From positions 1 to 64,000 of the forward strand of contig JAXLXF010000035.1 of assembly GCA_046328125.1 (NCBI GenBank): 64,000 nucleotides of DNA. The letters are read 5' to 3'. Made by a program: the position numbers and the translations under genes. Under the pieces are notes generated by a model. The model had not been told where the DNA came from. It did not search any database and worked only from the letters and a program-made list of their open reading frames with translations. The first letter of the stretch is position 1, and every line of letters starts with the position of its first letter. Source of the DNA: JADZEM01 sp046328125 (GTDB lineage Bacteria; Chloroflexota; UBA6077; JACCZL01). Below, piece after piece: positions 49,656 through 59,030 of the stretch.

Positions 49656-52600
49656 TCAGCTGTCGGCGCTCGCCTCGGCTGTCGTCGAGGCCAGCGCCGG
49701 CCGTCGTGCTCGGCGCGGGCGTTGCGGCGGTGACGCCGGAGCCTCCGCTGGTGAGGGCGACGGCGTCGTCATGTCGCTGTCGGCAACGACGTCGCGAGCC
49801 GGCGCCCGCCGCGTCTGGCGTGGTTTCACCGCCGTCACCTCAGCATCCGCCGGTGGTGGTCCGTCAACCCCGCTCTCACCGGCTGGTCGAGCAAGCACCG
49901 ACGTGCTAACGGTGCGACGGCGCGACGGTCGAGGCGGCGAATCTGGTGCCTCCGGCGCCATTGGGGCCGTCACTTCGCTCGCCATCGGCTCCGGCGTAGC
50001 TGCCGCCGCCACGATGCGCCGTCGCGTGGCGCGAGCCGGATCGACCGGCATACCCTCCGTTGGCGCGATGACCGGTGCTGGCGACGTTTCGACCGGCCCG
50101 GGCGGCCGATCCGTGGTCGCTGATCCAGCCGATCCTGCTGTCCGCCGCGACCGCCGTGGTGCGGCGTTCGGGGCAGGAGGCGCCTCGACGACAGCGATCG
50201 ACGGCGTGGGCGTCGCCGGCGTCGTGCGACGGCCTCGCCGTACCGGGCTGGCCGGCGCAGTCACCTCGCCAGCCGGTGTGGTAGTCGCGGATGCCGCCGC
50301 GACCGGTGGCGCCGGAGGTGTCTCGGCCTGCGCTGTCCCGACCGGAGTTGGCGCTGTCTGAACCGTCGAGTCCGTGGCCGACTCGCCATGCACGGCGCCC
50401 GCCCGCCGTGTCCGTCGCGCGGGCGTACTCGCCGCCGGCTCGGCAGCCGGCGGCACGGACGGCCCAGCCGGCTCGCGCTCGACGGCCTCCCGCCGACGCC
50501 GTGTCGGTCGTGCCGCCGGCTGGGGAGATGGCGTCTCGGCGGCCGGCGCCATCGGCATTGGGGCCGCCTCAACTGGCTGCGCGGGGCTCGGTGTTGTCGC
50601 GGCAGGAGCCGTCTCGGTCGTGGCAGTGACGCCGTCCGCTCCTGCTGGTGTCCGCCGCGTCCGGCGAGCCCGAGCCGTCGCCGCCGCTGCTGGCGTGGAC
50701 GGCTGGGACGGTGCAACCGGCTCACGCGGCGCCTCGGTGGCGGTATCCCCGCGTTCAGCCGACGCCGACGCCGTCCCCTCGACGGGCGCGGCGCTCACCT
50801 GCTCTGGCGGAGCCGCCTCTGACACGACGACGCGCCGCCGGGTCCGTCGCCGAGGCGGCGCGGACGCAGGCTCGGCTGTGGTGGGCATCGGCGGCTCGTC
50901 CACCGGCGCGAACGTCCGCCCCGGCACGACCCGAATCGGCTGGCGCGGCGGCCGAACAGTCTCGCCGGGTGCGCTCGCCGCGACCTCGCCCGGAGGCACG
51001 TCGCCAGGGCTCGACCCATCGGGGACGCCCCCGGGGACACCGGGCAACGCTTCGGCCGGCGGGCGGAGCCCTGGCTCACCAGCGTCGCCCAGCGGCACGC
51101 CGCCATACTCGCCAGCCTGACGCTCCTCGTCCGCCATCCGCCGCGCGGCGTCCGCGATGGCCGCGTCGCCCGGTAGAGGACGGCCCTGGCCTCGCCGCGA
51201 GCGCCGTCGATTGTTGCCCCGCCGCGAGCGCGACGACCCGCCTCGCTCGCGCTGCTCGCCAACCGCTCGCAGCGCCTCGGCCAGCACCTCCTCGGCGTGG
51301 GCACGATCGACCTCGGGCGCGGCGGCTGCCGCTTCGCCCTCGGACGTCGTGTCGTCGCCGCCCGTGTCGCCCAGCAGCTGCTCCACCAGCGCCGCGAACC
51401 GGTCGATCTCGTACTGCGTCGCCGGCTCGTCCGCGCCCGGCTCGACGGCCGGCCCCATCTCCATCGTCGTGGACGGCGGTGCTATCCGCCGGTCCTCGCC
51501 ATCGGGCCGGCCTCGGACCCGTCGTCGTCGCCGCCGGCCGCGCTGGCCGTCCTCGGCGCCGGCGGCTGTCCCACCCGCTGCGCCAGCCGCGGCGGCTGGA
51601 TCCTGGGCCGGGAACGCCGTGCGCGCCGACGGCAATGGCCGGCGCCGGCGGCCCGGCGCTCCTGGCCGCTCGCCGACGCGCTCGGCTGGCCGTTCGCCGC
51701 TCCGCGCGTTCAGCAGCCGCCCGATCAGGCGCGGCCCTGGCACCAGCATCCCGTTCGCGCGGACGTACCGCACGATCTTGTCGAAGTAGCTGCCTCTGAG
51801 TGTCGAGGTGTCGCCCACCACGATCAGCATCGTCCGCGCCCGCGAGAGCGCCACGTTGATCCGCTGCATCAGGCGCAAGAACCCGATGTCGCGGCGGCGG
51901 TTGCTGCGCACCAGCGAGACCAGGATGATGTCCTTCTCACGACCCTCGAACGCATCGACCGTGTCGATCTCCAGGTGGCGCAACGCCGCCCGGTCGAGTG
52001 TCTTGGCGTTCGTGGCACCACCCGCGCCGTTCTGGCGCTGGTTGTTGCGGTGAATCAGCAGCCGGCGCAGCAACGCCGTCTGCTCGGCGTACGCCGAGAT
52101 CACTCCGACCTCAACCTCGCGCTGCGACGTGTTCAGGATGTGCCGTGCAATGGTTGCGACGAGCCGCGCCTCCGGCACGTTCACCAATGACGCCCCACGC
52201 CCGCGCGCCTCACGGAGGCCGTGCAGTCCTCTGGTGTCCACCCAGGTCACGGCGGCCGGGAAGAGCGGCACGTCCGCCACTCGGCGGGGGGCGCGCCGGC
52301 CAGAGCGCAGCTTCCCCTCGTAGAAGACTTCCGAGATCAGCCCGGCGATGACCGGGTGCATCCGGTTCTGCTCGTCCAGGAAGACCGTGGCGGCCTCGGG
52401 GAAGCGGCGGTCCCGCAGCCAGGCGAACAGGCTCTTGCCGATCGCCGAGGTGTTCCCCACCGCCGGCTCCAGCCGCAGCTGCTCCTCAGCCTCGGAGAGC
52501 ACCGGCTGCAGCTGGAGATGGTCGCCCACCAGGATGAAGCGGCGGCCTCGCACCAGCGGGATCAGCGAGTCCAGGATCGAGGCTCGGTTCGCCTCGTCAA

Positions 52601-53978
52601 GCACCGCGTAGTCATACGTCCGTCCGCCAGCCTCCACCTGGAGCGCCAGCGCGTCCACCGTCGTGAAGACCACGTTGTAGGCGCCCAGATCCTCGCCGGG
52701 CGGCACGAAGTGGGGGCGGGCCTGGGGATGGACGCGGTCGAACAGGCCGACGCGGGCGATCGCGAGGCCGGGCACCGTGTCCAGGTACGGCAGCGTCTTC
52801 AAGAGCAGGTTGTCCACGCCGTGGTTGGAGTGCGAGCAGACCAGCACCGTCACGTTCTGGTCGCGCGTCACCAGCTGCCCGAGCACTTCGGCCAGCGTCG
52901 TGGACTTTCCCGTTCCCGGGGGGCCTTGCACCATCAGCGCCTGCCCCTCTTCGAGGCCGAGCGCCAGCGAGACGGCCCGCACCTGGCTCTTGTTCTGGGC
53001 CACCAGTCGGTTGACGAAGGCGGCCGGGCGGCGGCGCTGGGGCGGCGGCAGCGAGGCCGGCGAGGCGACGAGCTTGACGGCGTTCGCGAGGCCGCCGGTC
53101 GGGTTGTCCAGCTCCTCCAGGATCGCCCGCTTCTGGGCCAGGATCTGGGTCTGCGGCCGGGGCCGCACGATGCCCTCAGACGGCGGATCGGCGCCACGGA
53201 CGTCCACGTCCATCACACCCTCGGCCGGGTCGATCCTGACCAGCCGCGCCGACGAGATCACCCGTCCCCTGGTGTCCACCAGATCCAGCCACTCGCCCTC
53301 GTCAAACGCCGCGACGGCGGACGCCTCGACGCCGGACAGGCGGTACGGGTCAGACTCACTCTGGCTGCCGATGCGTGGCGTAGCGACGGCGTACGGGGTG
53401 GCGAGCCGTTCGGCGCGAGCCGAGTCGTCGCGGGCCTCCGCTTCGAGCGCCTCGCGCAGCGGGTCCACGAAGCTGGTCCAGCGGCGGTCCAGCAGCCGCT
53501 CGAACGAGGCGACCAGTCCGGCACTCGGGTTCTCGCCCTCGACGTCGGTCGGCAGCTCGATCCGGTCCGGCCGCAGCTCCATCCCGATGGCGCTCCGCTG
53601 GCGGCGCGGGTCACGGTCCTCCTGTCCGACTGGCCGGGCCTTGTCCACCACCAGCCGTCCGTCTTCGAACGTGCACTCCAGGGCCAGCCCGATGGCCGGA
53701 ATCCAGAGTGAGAGCGGATCGCCGGCGGCCCAGCGCTCGGGCGTCGTCCAGAGCAGGAACACGTCCGCGCCGGTGTGCTCGCGGAGGCGGCGGAAGCGGA
53801 CCTCGATCGGTCCGGAGATCAGGCCGGCGACGTCGTTCGTCTCACCGTAGATCTTCATCCAGGCCGTCAGGGTGCTGCGAACGGCGGGCGACAGGAACAG
53901 GCAGAGCGCTTCGAGACGCCGCAGCTGCCAGCGGGAGTTGATGAAGGGCCGTCGTCGTCCACGACGAGGAAATGGCAT
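49656..53978 (-). CDS. superfamily 1 (UPF1-like) DNA/RNA helicase with a long Arg-cluster tail
   Basis: A 1440-residue protein. The helicase core (about 310-750) has all SF1 motifs: GPPGTGKST (352-360), VLDEANRA (459-466), LVGDHLQLQPV (483-493), FLDEQNRMHPVI (533-544), DTVDAFEGREKDIILVSLVR (672-691) and NVALSRARTMLIVVGD (708-723), placing it with the AAA_11/AAA_12 (SMUBP2/UPF1-like) family. The N-terminal 300 residues are an accessory region. From about 755 to the end it is Pro/Ala/Thr-rich and probably disordered, with many basic clusters (RRRRRRVRGR, RRGNNRRRSRRG, then ten RRTRR-like groups every 35-45 residues). The tail probably binds nucleic acid. AGGGA lies 7 nt before ATG. Confidence 0.92.
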   Translation of the reverse strand: MPFPRRGRRRPFINSRWQLRRLEALCLFLSPAVRSTLTAWMKIYGETNDVAGLISGPIEVRFRRLREHTGADVFLLWTTPERWAAGDPLSLWIPAIGLALECTFEDGRLVVDKARPVGQEDRDPRRQRSAIGMELRPDRIELPTDVEGENPSAGLVASFERLLDRRWTSFVDPLREALEAEARDDSARAERLATPYAVATPRIGSQSESDPYRLSGVEASAVAAFDEGEWLDLVDTRGRVISSARLVRIDPAEGVMDVDVRGADPPSEGIVRPRPQTQILAQKRAILEELDNPTGGLANAVKLVASPASLPPPQRRRPAAFVNRLVAQNKSQVRAVSLALGLEEGQALMVQGPPGTGKSTTLAEVLGQLVTRDQNVTVLVCSHSNHGVDNLLLKTLPYLDTVPGLAIARVGLFDRVHPQARPHFVPPGEDLGAYNVVFTTVDALALQVEAGGRTYDYAVLDEANRASILDSLIPLVRGRRFILVGDHLQLQPVLSEAEEQLRLEPAVGNTSAIGKSLFAWLRDRRFPEAATVFLDEQNRMHPVIAGLISEVFYEGKLRSGRRAPRRVADVPLFPAAVTWVDTRGLHGLREARGRGASLVNVPEARLVATIARHILNTSQREVEVGVISAYAEQTALLRRLLIHRNNQRQNGAGGATNAKTLDRAALRHLEIDTVDAFEGREKDIILVSLVRSNRRRDIGFLRLMQRINVALSRARTMLIVVGDTSTLRGSYFDKIVRYVRANGMLVPGPRLIGRLLNARSGERPAERVGERPGAPGRRRRPLPSARTAFPAQDPAAAAGAAGGTAAGAEDGQRGRRRRRRVRGRPDGEDRRIAPPSTTMEMGPAVEPGADEPATQYEIDRFAALVEQLLGDTGGDDTTSEGEAAAAAPEVDRAHAEEVLAEALRAVGEQRERGGSSRSRRGNNRRRSRRGQGRPLPGDAAIADAARRMADEERQAGEYGGVPLGDAGEPGLRPPAEALPGVPGGVPDGSSPGDVPPGEVAASAPGETVRPPRQPIRVVPGRTFAPVDEPPMPTTAEPASAPPRRRTRRRVVVSEAAPPEQVSAAPVEGTASASAERGDTATEAPREPVAPSQPSTPAAAATARARRTRRTPAGADGVTATTETAPAATTPSPAQPVEAAPMPMAPAAETPSPQPAARPTRRRREAVEREPAGPSVPPAAEPAASTPARRTRRAGAVHGESATDSTVQTAPTPVGTAQAETPPAPPVAAASATTTPAGEVTAPASPVRRGRRTTPATPTPSIAVVEAPPAPNAAPRRSRRTAGSAGSATTDRPPGPVETSPAPVIAPTEGMPVDPARATRRRIVAAAATPEPMASEVTAPMAPEAPDSPPRPSRRRTVSTSVLARPAGESGVDGPPPADAEVTAVKPRQTRRAPARDVVADSDMTTPSPSPAEAPASPPQRPRRARRPALASTTAEASADS

Positions 53979-54364
53979 ACGTTTCCCTACACACTGGGAT
54001 GATGAGCGCGCCGCCCGGCGGCCCCGAGCAAGCGGAGAACCGAGAGATACCTGGGAGTGCCTGGGCCGGACAGTCGAGAGCGCCAGGATGGACGTCCCGA
54101 AGCGGGTGACCAGGCGTCTTCTGGCTCCGGTGCGCGATCCGAACGACCGCGCGACGGCGGGTTGAGGTCGAGGCTCCGTCCGGCACGTGCTGCGTCGGCA
54201 AGAGCGGGGTCGCGTCGAAGGCTGGGTGGCCTCGTCGCGTGACGCGAGCGGGAGGGCGATGACCGTGCGCCGGCCTCAATCGTCGAAGCGTACGGCGGCG
54301 TGCCCCTGCCTCACTGTATACACGGAACGGCCGTTCGCTGGCAATACCCCCGGCCCTGACAGAC
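53979..54364. other. intergenic region between the helicase gene and the insertion sequence
   Basis: This 386-bp stretch contains the presumed helicase promoter (minus strand) and the DNA left of the IS630 element. I see no gene, no clear promoter pair and no remnant of a recognisable coding sequence. Confidence 0.4.
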
Positions 54365-54393
54365 CGGGCCGTGGACTGATGAGGGTTGACGAA

Positions 54394-55242
54394 TTAATGT
54401 GGTAGAAGGCCGACATAGCGGAGGAGGTCGGGGGAGCCGTCCTTGAAACGAGCGAGGAAGGCGAGGACGCGTGCGCGGAGGGCCGGGAGGTCGTCGGCGA
54501 GGCGATGGAGGTGGAGGACGTCCTGCTTGAGCCAGCGCCAGAGCTTCTCGATGGGGTTGAGCCAGGGGGAGTAGGTGGGGAGCGGGACGAGCTGGATGGG
54601 GAGGTTGAGTCGTTTGGCGGTGGGGCTGGGCTCGGCGGACCAGGAGCGGGGTCGGAAGAAGGGGAAGGGGGACTCCTGGGGCTCGAGGGCGGCGAGGAGG
54701 TCGGGATGGAAATGGACCGGCCAGTTGTCGAGGACGATGTAGAGGCGCTGTCCCGGGTAAGCTGCGACCAGGGCCTTGAAGAAGCGGAGCAGGGCCGGGA
54801 CACCGATGCGGGTGGCCTGGTGGGCGATGACCCGGCCGGTGGCGGCATCGAGGGCGCCGACGACCCGGGTCGTGGTGTTACTCCGGGTGGAGCGCTCGGC
54901 GCGCGGGTCGGCCGTGCCGGCCGGGGCGTAGCCAGACGCCAGCGAGGGCTGGCGGTAGTAAGTGACCTCGTCGAGATAGAGGAGGACCGCCGTCTCCAGG
55001 GCGGCCGCGACGCGCGCCCGGATGGCCCGCAGGTGCGCCACCTTCTCCTGGTAGGCTGGGTCCGGGCTGCGGAGGTGGTCGCGCGCCCGCTTCCAGCGGA
55101 GCCCGTACGCCCGGAGCGTCCGCCAGATCCCCGACCGGCTCGCGCCGGCGAACCGGGCTACCACCGCCCCCAGTCCCACCAGCGTCCAGCGGCTCCGGTC
55201 GTGCCCGTGCTGGCGCGGGTCGCTCCCCAGCGCCGCGAGCAC
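54394..55242 (-). CDS. IS630-family transposase, catalytic part (ORF2)
   Basis: A DDE transposase domain of about 282 residues. The triad is visible as Asp in LLYLDEVTYY, Asp in LYIVLDNWPVHFH and Glu in SPWLNPIEKLWRWLKQDV. The listed start is GTG 55242; the frame is open further upstream (FPPQRPDEREAHRAEV) past the end of ORF1, so it is probably made as an ORF1-ORF2 fusion by a +1 shift at a run of seven C. The stop lies inside the left terminal inverted repeat. Confidence 0.9.
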   Translation of the reverse strand: MLAALGSDPRQHGHDRSRWTLVGLGAVVARFAGASRSGIWRTLRAYGLRWKRARDHLRSPDPAYQEKVAHLRAIRARVAAALETAVLLYLDEVTYYRQPSLASGYAPAGTADPRAERSTRSNTTTRVVGALDAATGRVIAHQATRIGVPALLRFFKALVAAYPGQRLYIVLDNWPVHFHPDLLAALEPQESPFPFFRPRSWSAEPSPTAKRLNLPIQLVPLPTYSPWLNPIEKLWRWLKQDVLHLHRLADDLPALRARVLAFLARFKDGSPDLLRYVGLLPH

Positions 55243-55267
55243 CTCGGCCCGATGCGCCTCCCGCTCG

Positions 55268-55546
55268 TCAGGCCGCTGGGGGGGAAAGCCGGGGCCTGCG
55301 GCCCCGGCCCGACCGGATCGTCAGCACCGCCAGCCCGTGCTCCTCGTACCGGTCCAGCCACCGATACACCGTGTCCGCCGCGCGACGCCGCAGCAGCCCG
55401 TGCTCCGCCACCCGCAGCCCCGACGACCGATCCGCCACCTTCAGCAGCGCCGCCGCCCGCTCACGCGCGTACGCCTTCGGGTGGTGCTTCACCGCCTCCT
55501 CCAGCGTGACCCGCTCCGCCTCCGTCAACGCCAACCGTCGCGTCAT
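55268..55546 (-). CDS. IS630-family transposase, N-terminal helix-turn-helix part (ORF1)
   Basis: A 92-residue DNA-binding part: LTEAERVTLEEAVKHHPKAY, then a paired helix-turn-helix-like segment VAEHGLLRRRAADTVYRWLD and a basic SGRGRRPRL end. It stops 26 bp before the ORF2 start. Just before its stop the coding strand reads TTT followed by seven C, where a +1 frame change joins it to ORF2. Confidence 0.85.
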   Translation of the reverse strand: MTRRLALTEAERVTLEEAVKHHPKAYARERAAALLKVADRSSGLRVAEHGLLRRRAADTVYRWLDRYEEHGLAVLTIRSGRGRRPRLSPPAA

Positions 55547-55646
55547 ACCCCCACCCCGCGCTCATTCCAACTGACCACGGTTTACCATACTATTTCGTCA
55601 ACCTTCATAAGTCCACGGCCCGTGTTGGCCGCGCTGGGCCGTCGCC

Positions 55647-56282
55647 TTATGGCGCCATCTCCGACTCTGGCAGAAAGTGGGCCTGGGCCACCCGCCGTCC
55701 CAGCGGTGGCCGCGTGCTGTCCTCGGGGACGCTGGCGTCGGCAGGGATGAGCGGCAGTGTCAGCAACTGGTACGCTCGCCGCCGGCCGTCCACGATGCTC
55801 GCCTTGCCCCGGTCGAACAAGGTCAGCGTCACCTGGGTCTTGCGCGAGATCGGCAGGTCGCGGAAGTCGCCCCAGAAATCAGCTCGTCCGGTGCCGTTCG
55901 CGACGATAGCGTCCATCCGAGCCATGACGCCGACAGCGCCGTCGGCGCGCAGGTCGGTCACGCCACACGGGAAGGTCTGGCACGCGGACGGCTCCCCGAA
56001 GTACTGGAACAGCGCCAGATACGCCGTGTCCGGCGTCAGGTTCGCGACCCGCAGCGCCGGCCGCACCGCCTCGTCGGTGATGCAGAGCGCGGCCTGCCCC
56101 GAGATGCCGGACTGGTCCACCTGGACGACCGGCGCGTCGTAACACCCTGGCGCTGTCGTCAGCGGCCCGCGGGCAACCTCGCCGGCCTCGCGCGCCATCG
56201 AGCCGGCTGCGAACACGGCGCCCAGCATGAGCACCCCTGATGCGACGACGATGACGAGGATCTCCCCAACATACCGTCTCAT
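55647..56282 (-). CDS. exported or membrane-anchored hypothetical protein
   Basis: A 211-residue protein from ATG 56282, chosen because a membrane segment follows directly (YVGEILVIVVASGVLMLGAVFAAGS); an in-frame start at 56435 adds 51 Arg-rich residues without coding character. The extracytoplasmic domain has paired cysteines (PGCYDAPVVQVDQ, ALCITDE, SACQTFPCG), suggesting disulfides, and PDTAYLALFQYFGEPSACQ with DFRDLPISRKTQVTLTLFD, reminiscent of beta-sandwich or CHRD-like domains. Function unknown. It lies next to the IS630 element. Confidence 0.65.
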   Translation of the reverse strand: MRRYVGEILVIVVASGVLMLGAVFAAGSMAREAGEVARGPLTTAPGCYDAPVVQVDQSGISGQAALCITDEAVRPALRVANLTPDTAYLALFQYFGEPSACQTFPCGVTDLRADGAVGVMARMDAIVANGTGRADFWGDFRDLPISRKTQVTLTLFDRGKASIVDGRRRAYQLLTLPLIPADASVPEDSTRPPLGRRVAQAHFLPESEMAP

Positions 56283-56546
56283 GGTCGAGCGACCCGCCCC
56301 TCTCCCACCCCTGCCACGCGCGGACGTGGCGCGGCTCACCTCCGTCACGGGGAGGCGCGACCATCGTACGGGCGGCGTGGCGCTCTGCCATCCGTGCTGC
56401 CCCGTACCTTTGGCGCATCTGCCCCTGACGCGCACCGCTCGGGATGGCGCCGCCAGCCACCACAGGCCGCAACGCCATCCCGTCCCCGAGTGGGAGGATA
56501 TGACCTGACGATGTCCAATGCGGTGACTCAGATCACAGCGCAGAGG

Positions 56547-58016
56547 TCAGAGACTGTGCTCCGAGGCCAGGTGGCGCAATTCGGACGTCCGCTCGCGGGC
56601 CGCCCGGAGGGCATCGGTGGGCCGCGGCTCCCAGGTCGCGTCCACGGGCGCAGGTGGCGGCATGAGTCCGTCCACCACCCAGCGCGCCTGCAACGCCGCC
56701 CCGAGCGCAGCAGCCTCGGAGACAGCCGGCCGCTGGACCGGCAGCTCGAAGATGTCCGCGCACAGCTGTCCCCAGCCGTCCGACGCCGCCCCGCCGCCCA
56801 CCAGCGTGATGGTGGCCGGCTCCACGCCGGTCCTCCTCAGCACGTCCAGCCCGTACCCCAGCCCGAACGTGACTCCTTCCAGGACGGCCCGCACCAGCTC
56901 GTCCGGCCCGTGGCCCACCCGCAGCCCCGCGAACAGGCCGGCCGCCCTGGGGAGGCTCGGGGTCCGCTCGCCGGCCAGGTGCGGCAGGAACTGTGGGCCG
57001 GCGCCCGGCTCGGTCGCGCGCAGCGCCCGCTCGACGCCGGCACGATCCAGCCCGAACAGCTCGCGCACCCACTCGGTGGCGACGGTGCAGCCGAGGGTGC
57101 AGATCAGCGGCAGCCAGCCCGTGGTCGAATCACAGAACGCCGCCGCCTCGCCCTGAGGATCGACGGCCGGCCCCGAGCTAAACGCGAACGCCGTCCCGGA
57201 CGTGCCGAGGCTGACCACGACCGGCCCGGAGTGCGTCGCGCCCACGCCGATCGCCGCGCAGGCGTTGTCGCCGCCGCCCGCGCTGACCGGCACCCCGGCC
57301 GAGCTGGCCGGCAGCCCGAGCGCCTCCGCTGCCTCGGCCCGCAGCGTCCCGATCTGGGAGAGTGAGGGCACGATCGGCGGCAGCGTCCGCTGCCAGTCGC
57401 GGTCGCCGTCCAGCAGGGTCAACACCTCCGGCTGGTACGTCCTGTCTCGCACGTCGACGTACCCCGTGCCCGACGCGTCGCCCGGCTCGGTGGCGAACTC
57501 GCCGGTCAGCCAGAGATTCAGGTAATCGTGGGGCAGGCAGATCCGGGCCGTCTTCGCGTACGCCTCGCCCTCGGAGCGGTGGAACCAGGAGATCTTCGGC
57601 GCGGTGTAGCCGGGCAGGTATGCGTACCCGATCAGCCGTAGCACCTCGTCCAGCCCGCCGAGCTTCCTGGTCAGCCAGCTACAGTCCGGCCCGGTCGTGG
57701 TGTCGTTCCAGAGCTTGGCCGGCCGGATCGGGCGGTCGGCACGATCCAGGCAGACCATCCCGTGCTGCTGGCCGGACACCCCGATCCCGGCCACCTCGAA
57801 CGCGCCAGGCTCGATCCCCTCGAACGCCTGCCGGGTGGCCGTCTGAAGCGCCGCGATCCACCAGTCCGGGTGCTGCTCGCGAGTGCCGTCGTCGCGGGCA
57901 ATCAGGTCGTGAGGGGCGCGACCGAGCGCCAGCGGCACGAGCGTGTCGGCGTCCACCAGGAGCGCCTTGGTGGACTGGGTGCCGCAATCGATCCCGAGAA
58001 ACGCTCGACGCGCCAT
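56547..58016 (-). CDS. xylB: xylulokinase (FGGY family)
   Basis: A 489-residue FGGY carbohydrate kinase that phosphorylates D-xylulose to xylulose 5-phosphate for the pentose phosphate pathway. The N-terminal ATP/sugar motif is FLGIDCGTQSTKALLVD; GVSGQQHGMVCLD and AKLWNDTTTG match the xylulokinase subgroup; the catalytic Asp is in SAGGGDNACAAIG; the C-terminal FGGY signature region is LVGGGAASDGWGQLCADIF. GGAGG lies 9 nt before ATG 58016. No xylose isomerase gene is adjacent. Confidence 0.93.
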   Translation of the reverse strand: MARRAFLGIDCGTQSTKALLVDADTLVPLALGRAPHDLIARDDGTREQHPDWWIAALQTATRQAFEGIEPGAFEVAGIGVSGQQHGMVCLDRADRPIRPAKLWNDTTTGPDCSWLTRKLGGLDEVLRLIGYAYLPGYTAPKISWFHRSEGEAYAKTARICLPHDYLNLWLTGEFATEPGDASGTGYVDVRDRTYQPEVLTLLDGDRDWQRTLPPIVPSLSQIGTLRAEAAEALGLPASSAGVPVSAGGGDNACAAIGVGATHSGPVVVSLGTSGTAFAFSSGPAVDPQGEAAAFCDSTTGWLPLICTLGCTVATEWVRELFGLDRAGVERALRATEPGAGPQFLPHLAGERTPSLPRAAGLFAGLRVGHGPDELVRAVLEGVTFGLGYGLDVLRRTGVEPATITLVGGGAASDGWGQLCADIFELPVQRPAVSEAAALGAALQARWVVDGLMPPPAPVDATWEPRPTDALRAARERTSELRHLASEHSL

Positions 58017-58110
58017 CGTGGCGACCTCCGCCGGCCAGCTCTCGATCCACTACGCGCTGGATCGGTGGCCTGCGAGAAGGGTAGCCGGCGCGCCCCTTGT
58101 CCGGCGACGG

Positions 58111-58983
58111 CTAGATGTCGTGCTCGGCCTCGTACGCCGCATCGTCATCCTCGTCGATTATGCGTAGGACGCCGAGGCGGTCGGAAAGTGTGCGCGCATC
58201 GTCCAGGATTCGCGAGCCGGCCACCAATCCCTGCGTCTGGTATCCAGCCTTGCGGAGCAGCGCTGCTCGCTGACCCGCGCGACGCACGTCATGCTCATCC
58301 ACCAGCCAGGAGACCTCGACAACCAGAAACTCGGGGCGTGATGACTCGCCGCCTCGCACGATGAAGTCGGTGTTTTCGATGCGCCGCGCATCTGGTCGGG
58401 GGAGACGCCCTGCCGCCACCTCACCATCGAGGAATGCGACCATCTCGTCGAAGCTGAGCGCCACCGGATTGGGAATGAGGTCTCTGAACGTCGATATCCT
58501 CGCCCGATATCGATCCTCCATTTCCCGTCCCTTCAGCTTGCCCAGGTCGGTGTTCGTCTGCTGGGATTGAACCCTCAGCAGGCCCAGGTCGTCGTTCGTC
58601 CGTCGCAGTTGGCCTTCCAGACGGTCGAATCGCTCAGTCGTCTCAGTGCGAAACGTACCGAGATCAGTCTCGACATGACCCAGGCGCCCCTCGACGCCCT
58701 CGAGGCGGGTCTCGACGCCACCCAGTCGGGCCTCGACTCGGTCGAAGCGCTCCCCGGTCTGCGCGAAGCCAGCACGAACCTCGTCGCGCGTTGCGTGCTG
58801 CTCCCCGTCGAGGCCAGACAGACGCTCCCGGATAGCCTGATTCGCGTCCGCCAGCTCCTGAGCGATCCGGGGTAGCTCAAACAGCTCCGGCGGGAGGATC
58901 ATCTCGCGGAGTCGTTGGCGCCACTCCGGCCGCTCGTAAAGCAGCCGGAGCAAGTCTTCGAAATCATCGACCGTGAATGGCAT
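58111..58983 (-). CDS. coiled-coil protein with C-terminal PD-(D/E)XK-like domain
   Basis: A 290-residue protein. Residues 1-45 are a small helical head (FEDLLRLLYERPEWRQRLRE); residues 50-150 form a long coiled coil with repeated RxDRVEARLGGVETRLEGVE heptads; residues 160-290 look like the DUF3782-type restriction-endonuclease fold (NTDFIVRGGESSRPEFLVVE, with an acidic core followed by EVSWLVDEHDVRRA). Such proteins are common in Cyanobacteria and Chloroflexota and of unknown role. A start at 58983 has GGGCGAGG upstream. Confidence 0.75.
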   Translation of the reverse strand: MPFTVDDFEDLLRLLYERPEWRQRLREMILPPELFELPRIAQELADANQAIRERLSGLDGEQHATRDEVRAGFAQTGERFDRVEARLGGVETRLEGVEGRLGHVETDLGTFRTETTERFDRLEGQLRRTNDDLGLLRVQSQQTNTDLGKLKGREMEDRYRARISTFRDLIPNPVALSFDEMVAFLDGEVAAGRLPRPDARRIENTDFIVRGGESSRPEFLVVEVSWLVDEHDVRRAGQRAALLRKAGYQTQGLVAGSRILDDARTLSDRLGVLRIIDEDDDAAYEAEHDI

Positions 58984-59030
58984 CGGTGCCTCGCCCTGCT
59001 GCTCTACTGTACCACCTGGATCGGGCGGCT

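Larger units (their letters stand above)
54365..55622. mobile_element. IS630-family insertion sequence, about 1.26 kb
   Basis: Two transposase reading frames on the minus strand are bounded by imperfect terminal inverted repeats of about 39 bp: left 54365-54403 and right 55583-55622 (in complement) share CGGGCCGTGGACT, ATGA, GGTTGACGAA and TGGTA, with about six mismatches. IS630 elements insert at TA; I do not see a TA immediately outside both ends, so the exact borders are uncertain. Both ORFs look intact apart from the required frame change. Confidence 0.85.

Noticed and set aside
54505..55509. Plus-strand open frame within the insertion sequence
   Set aside because: Antisense to the intact DDE transposase; Gly/Glu-rich shadow without domains.
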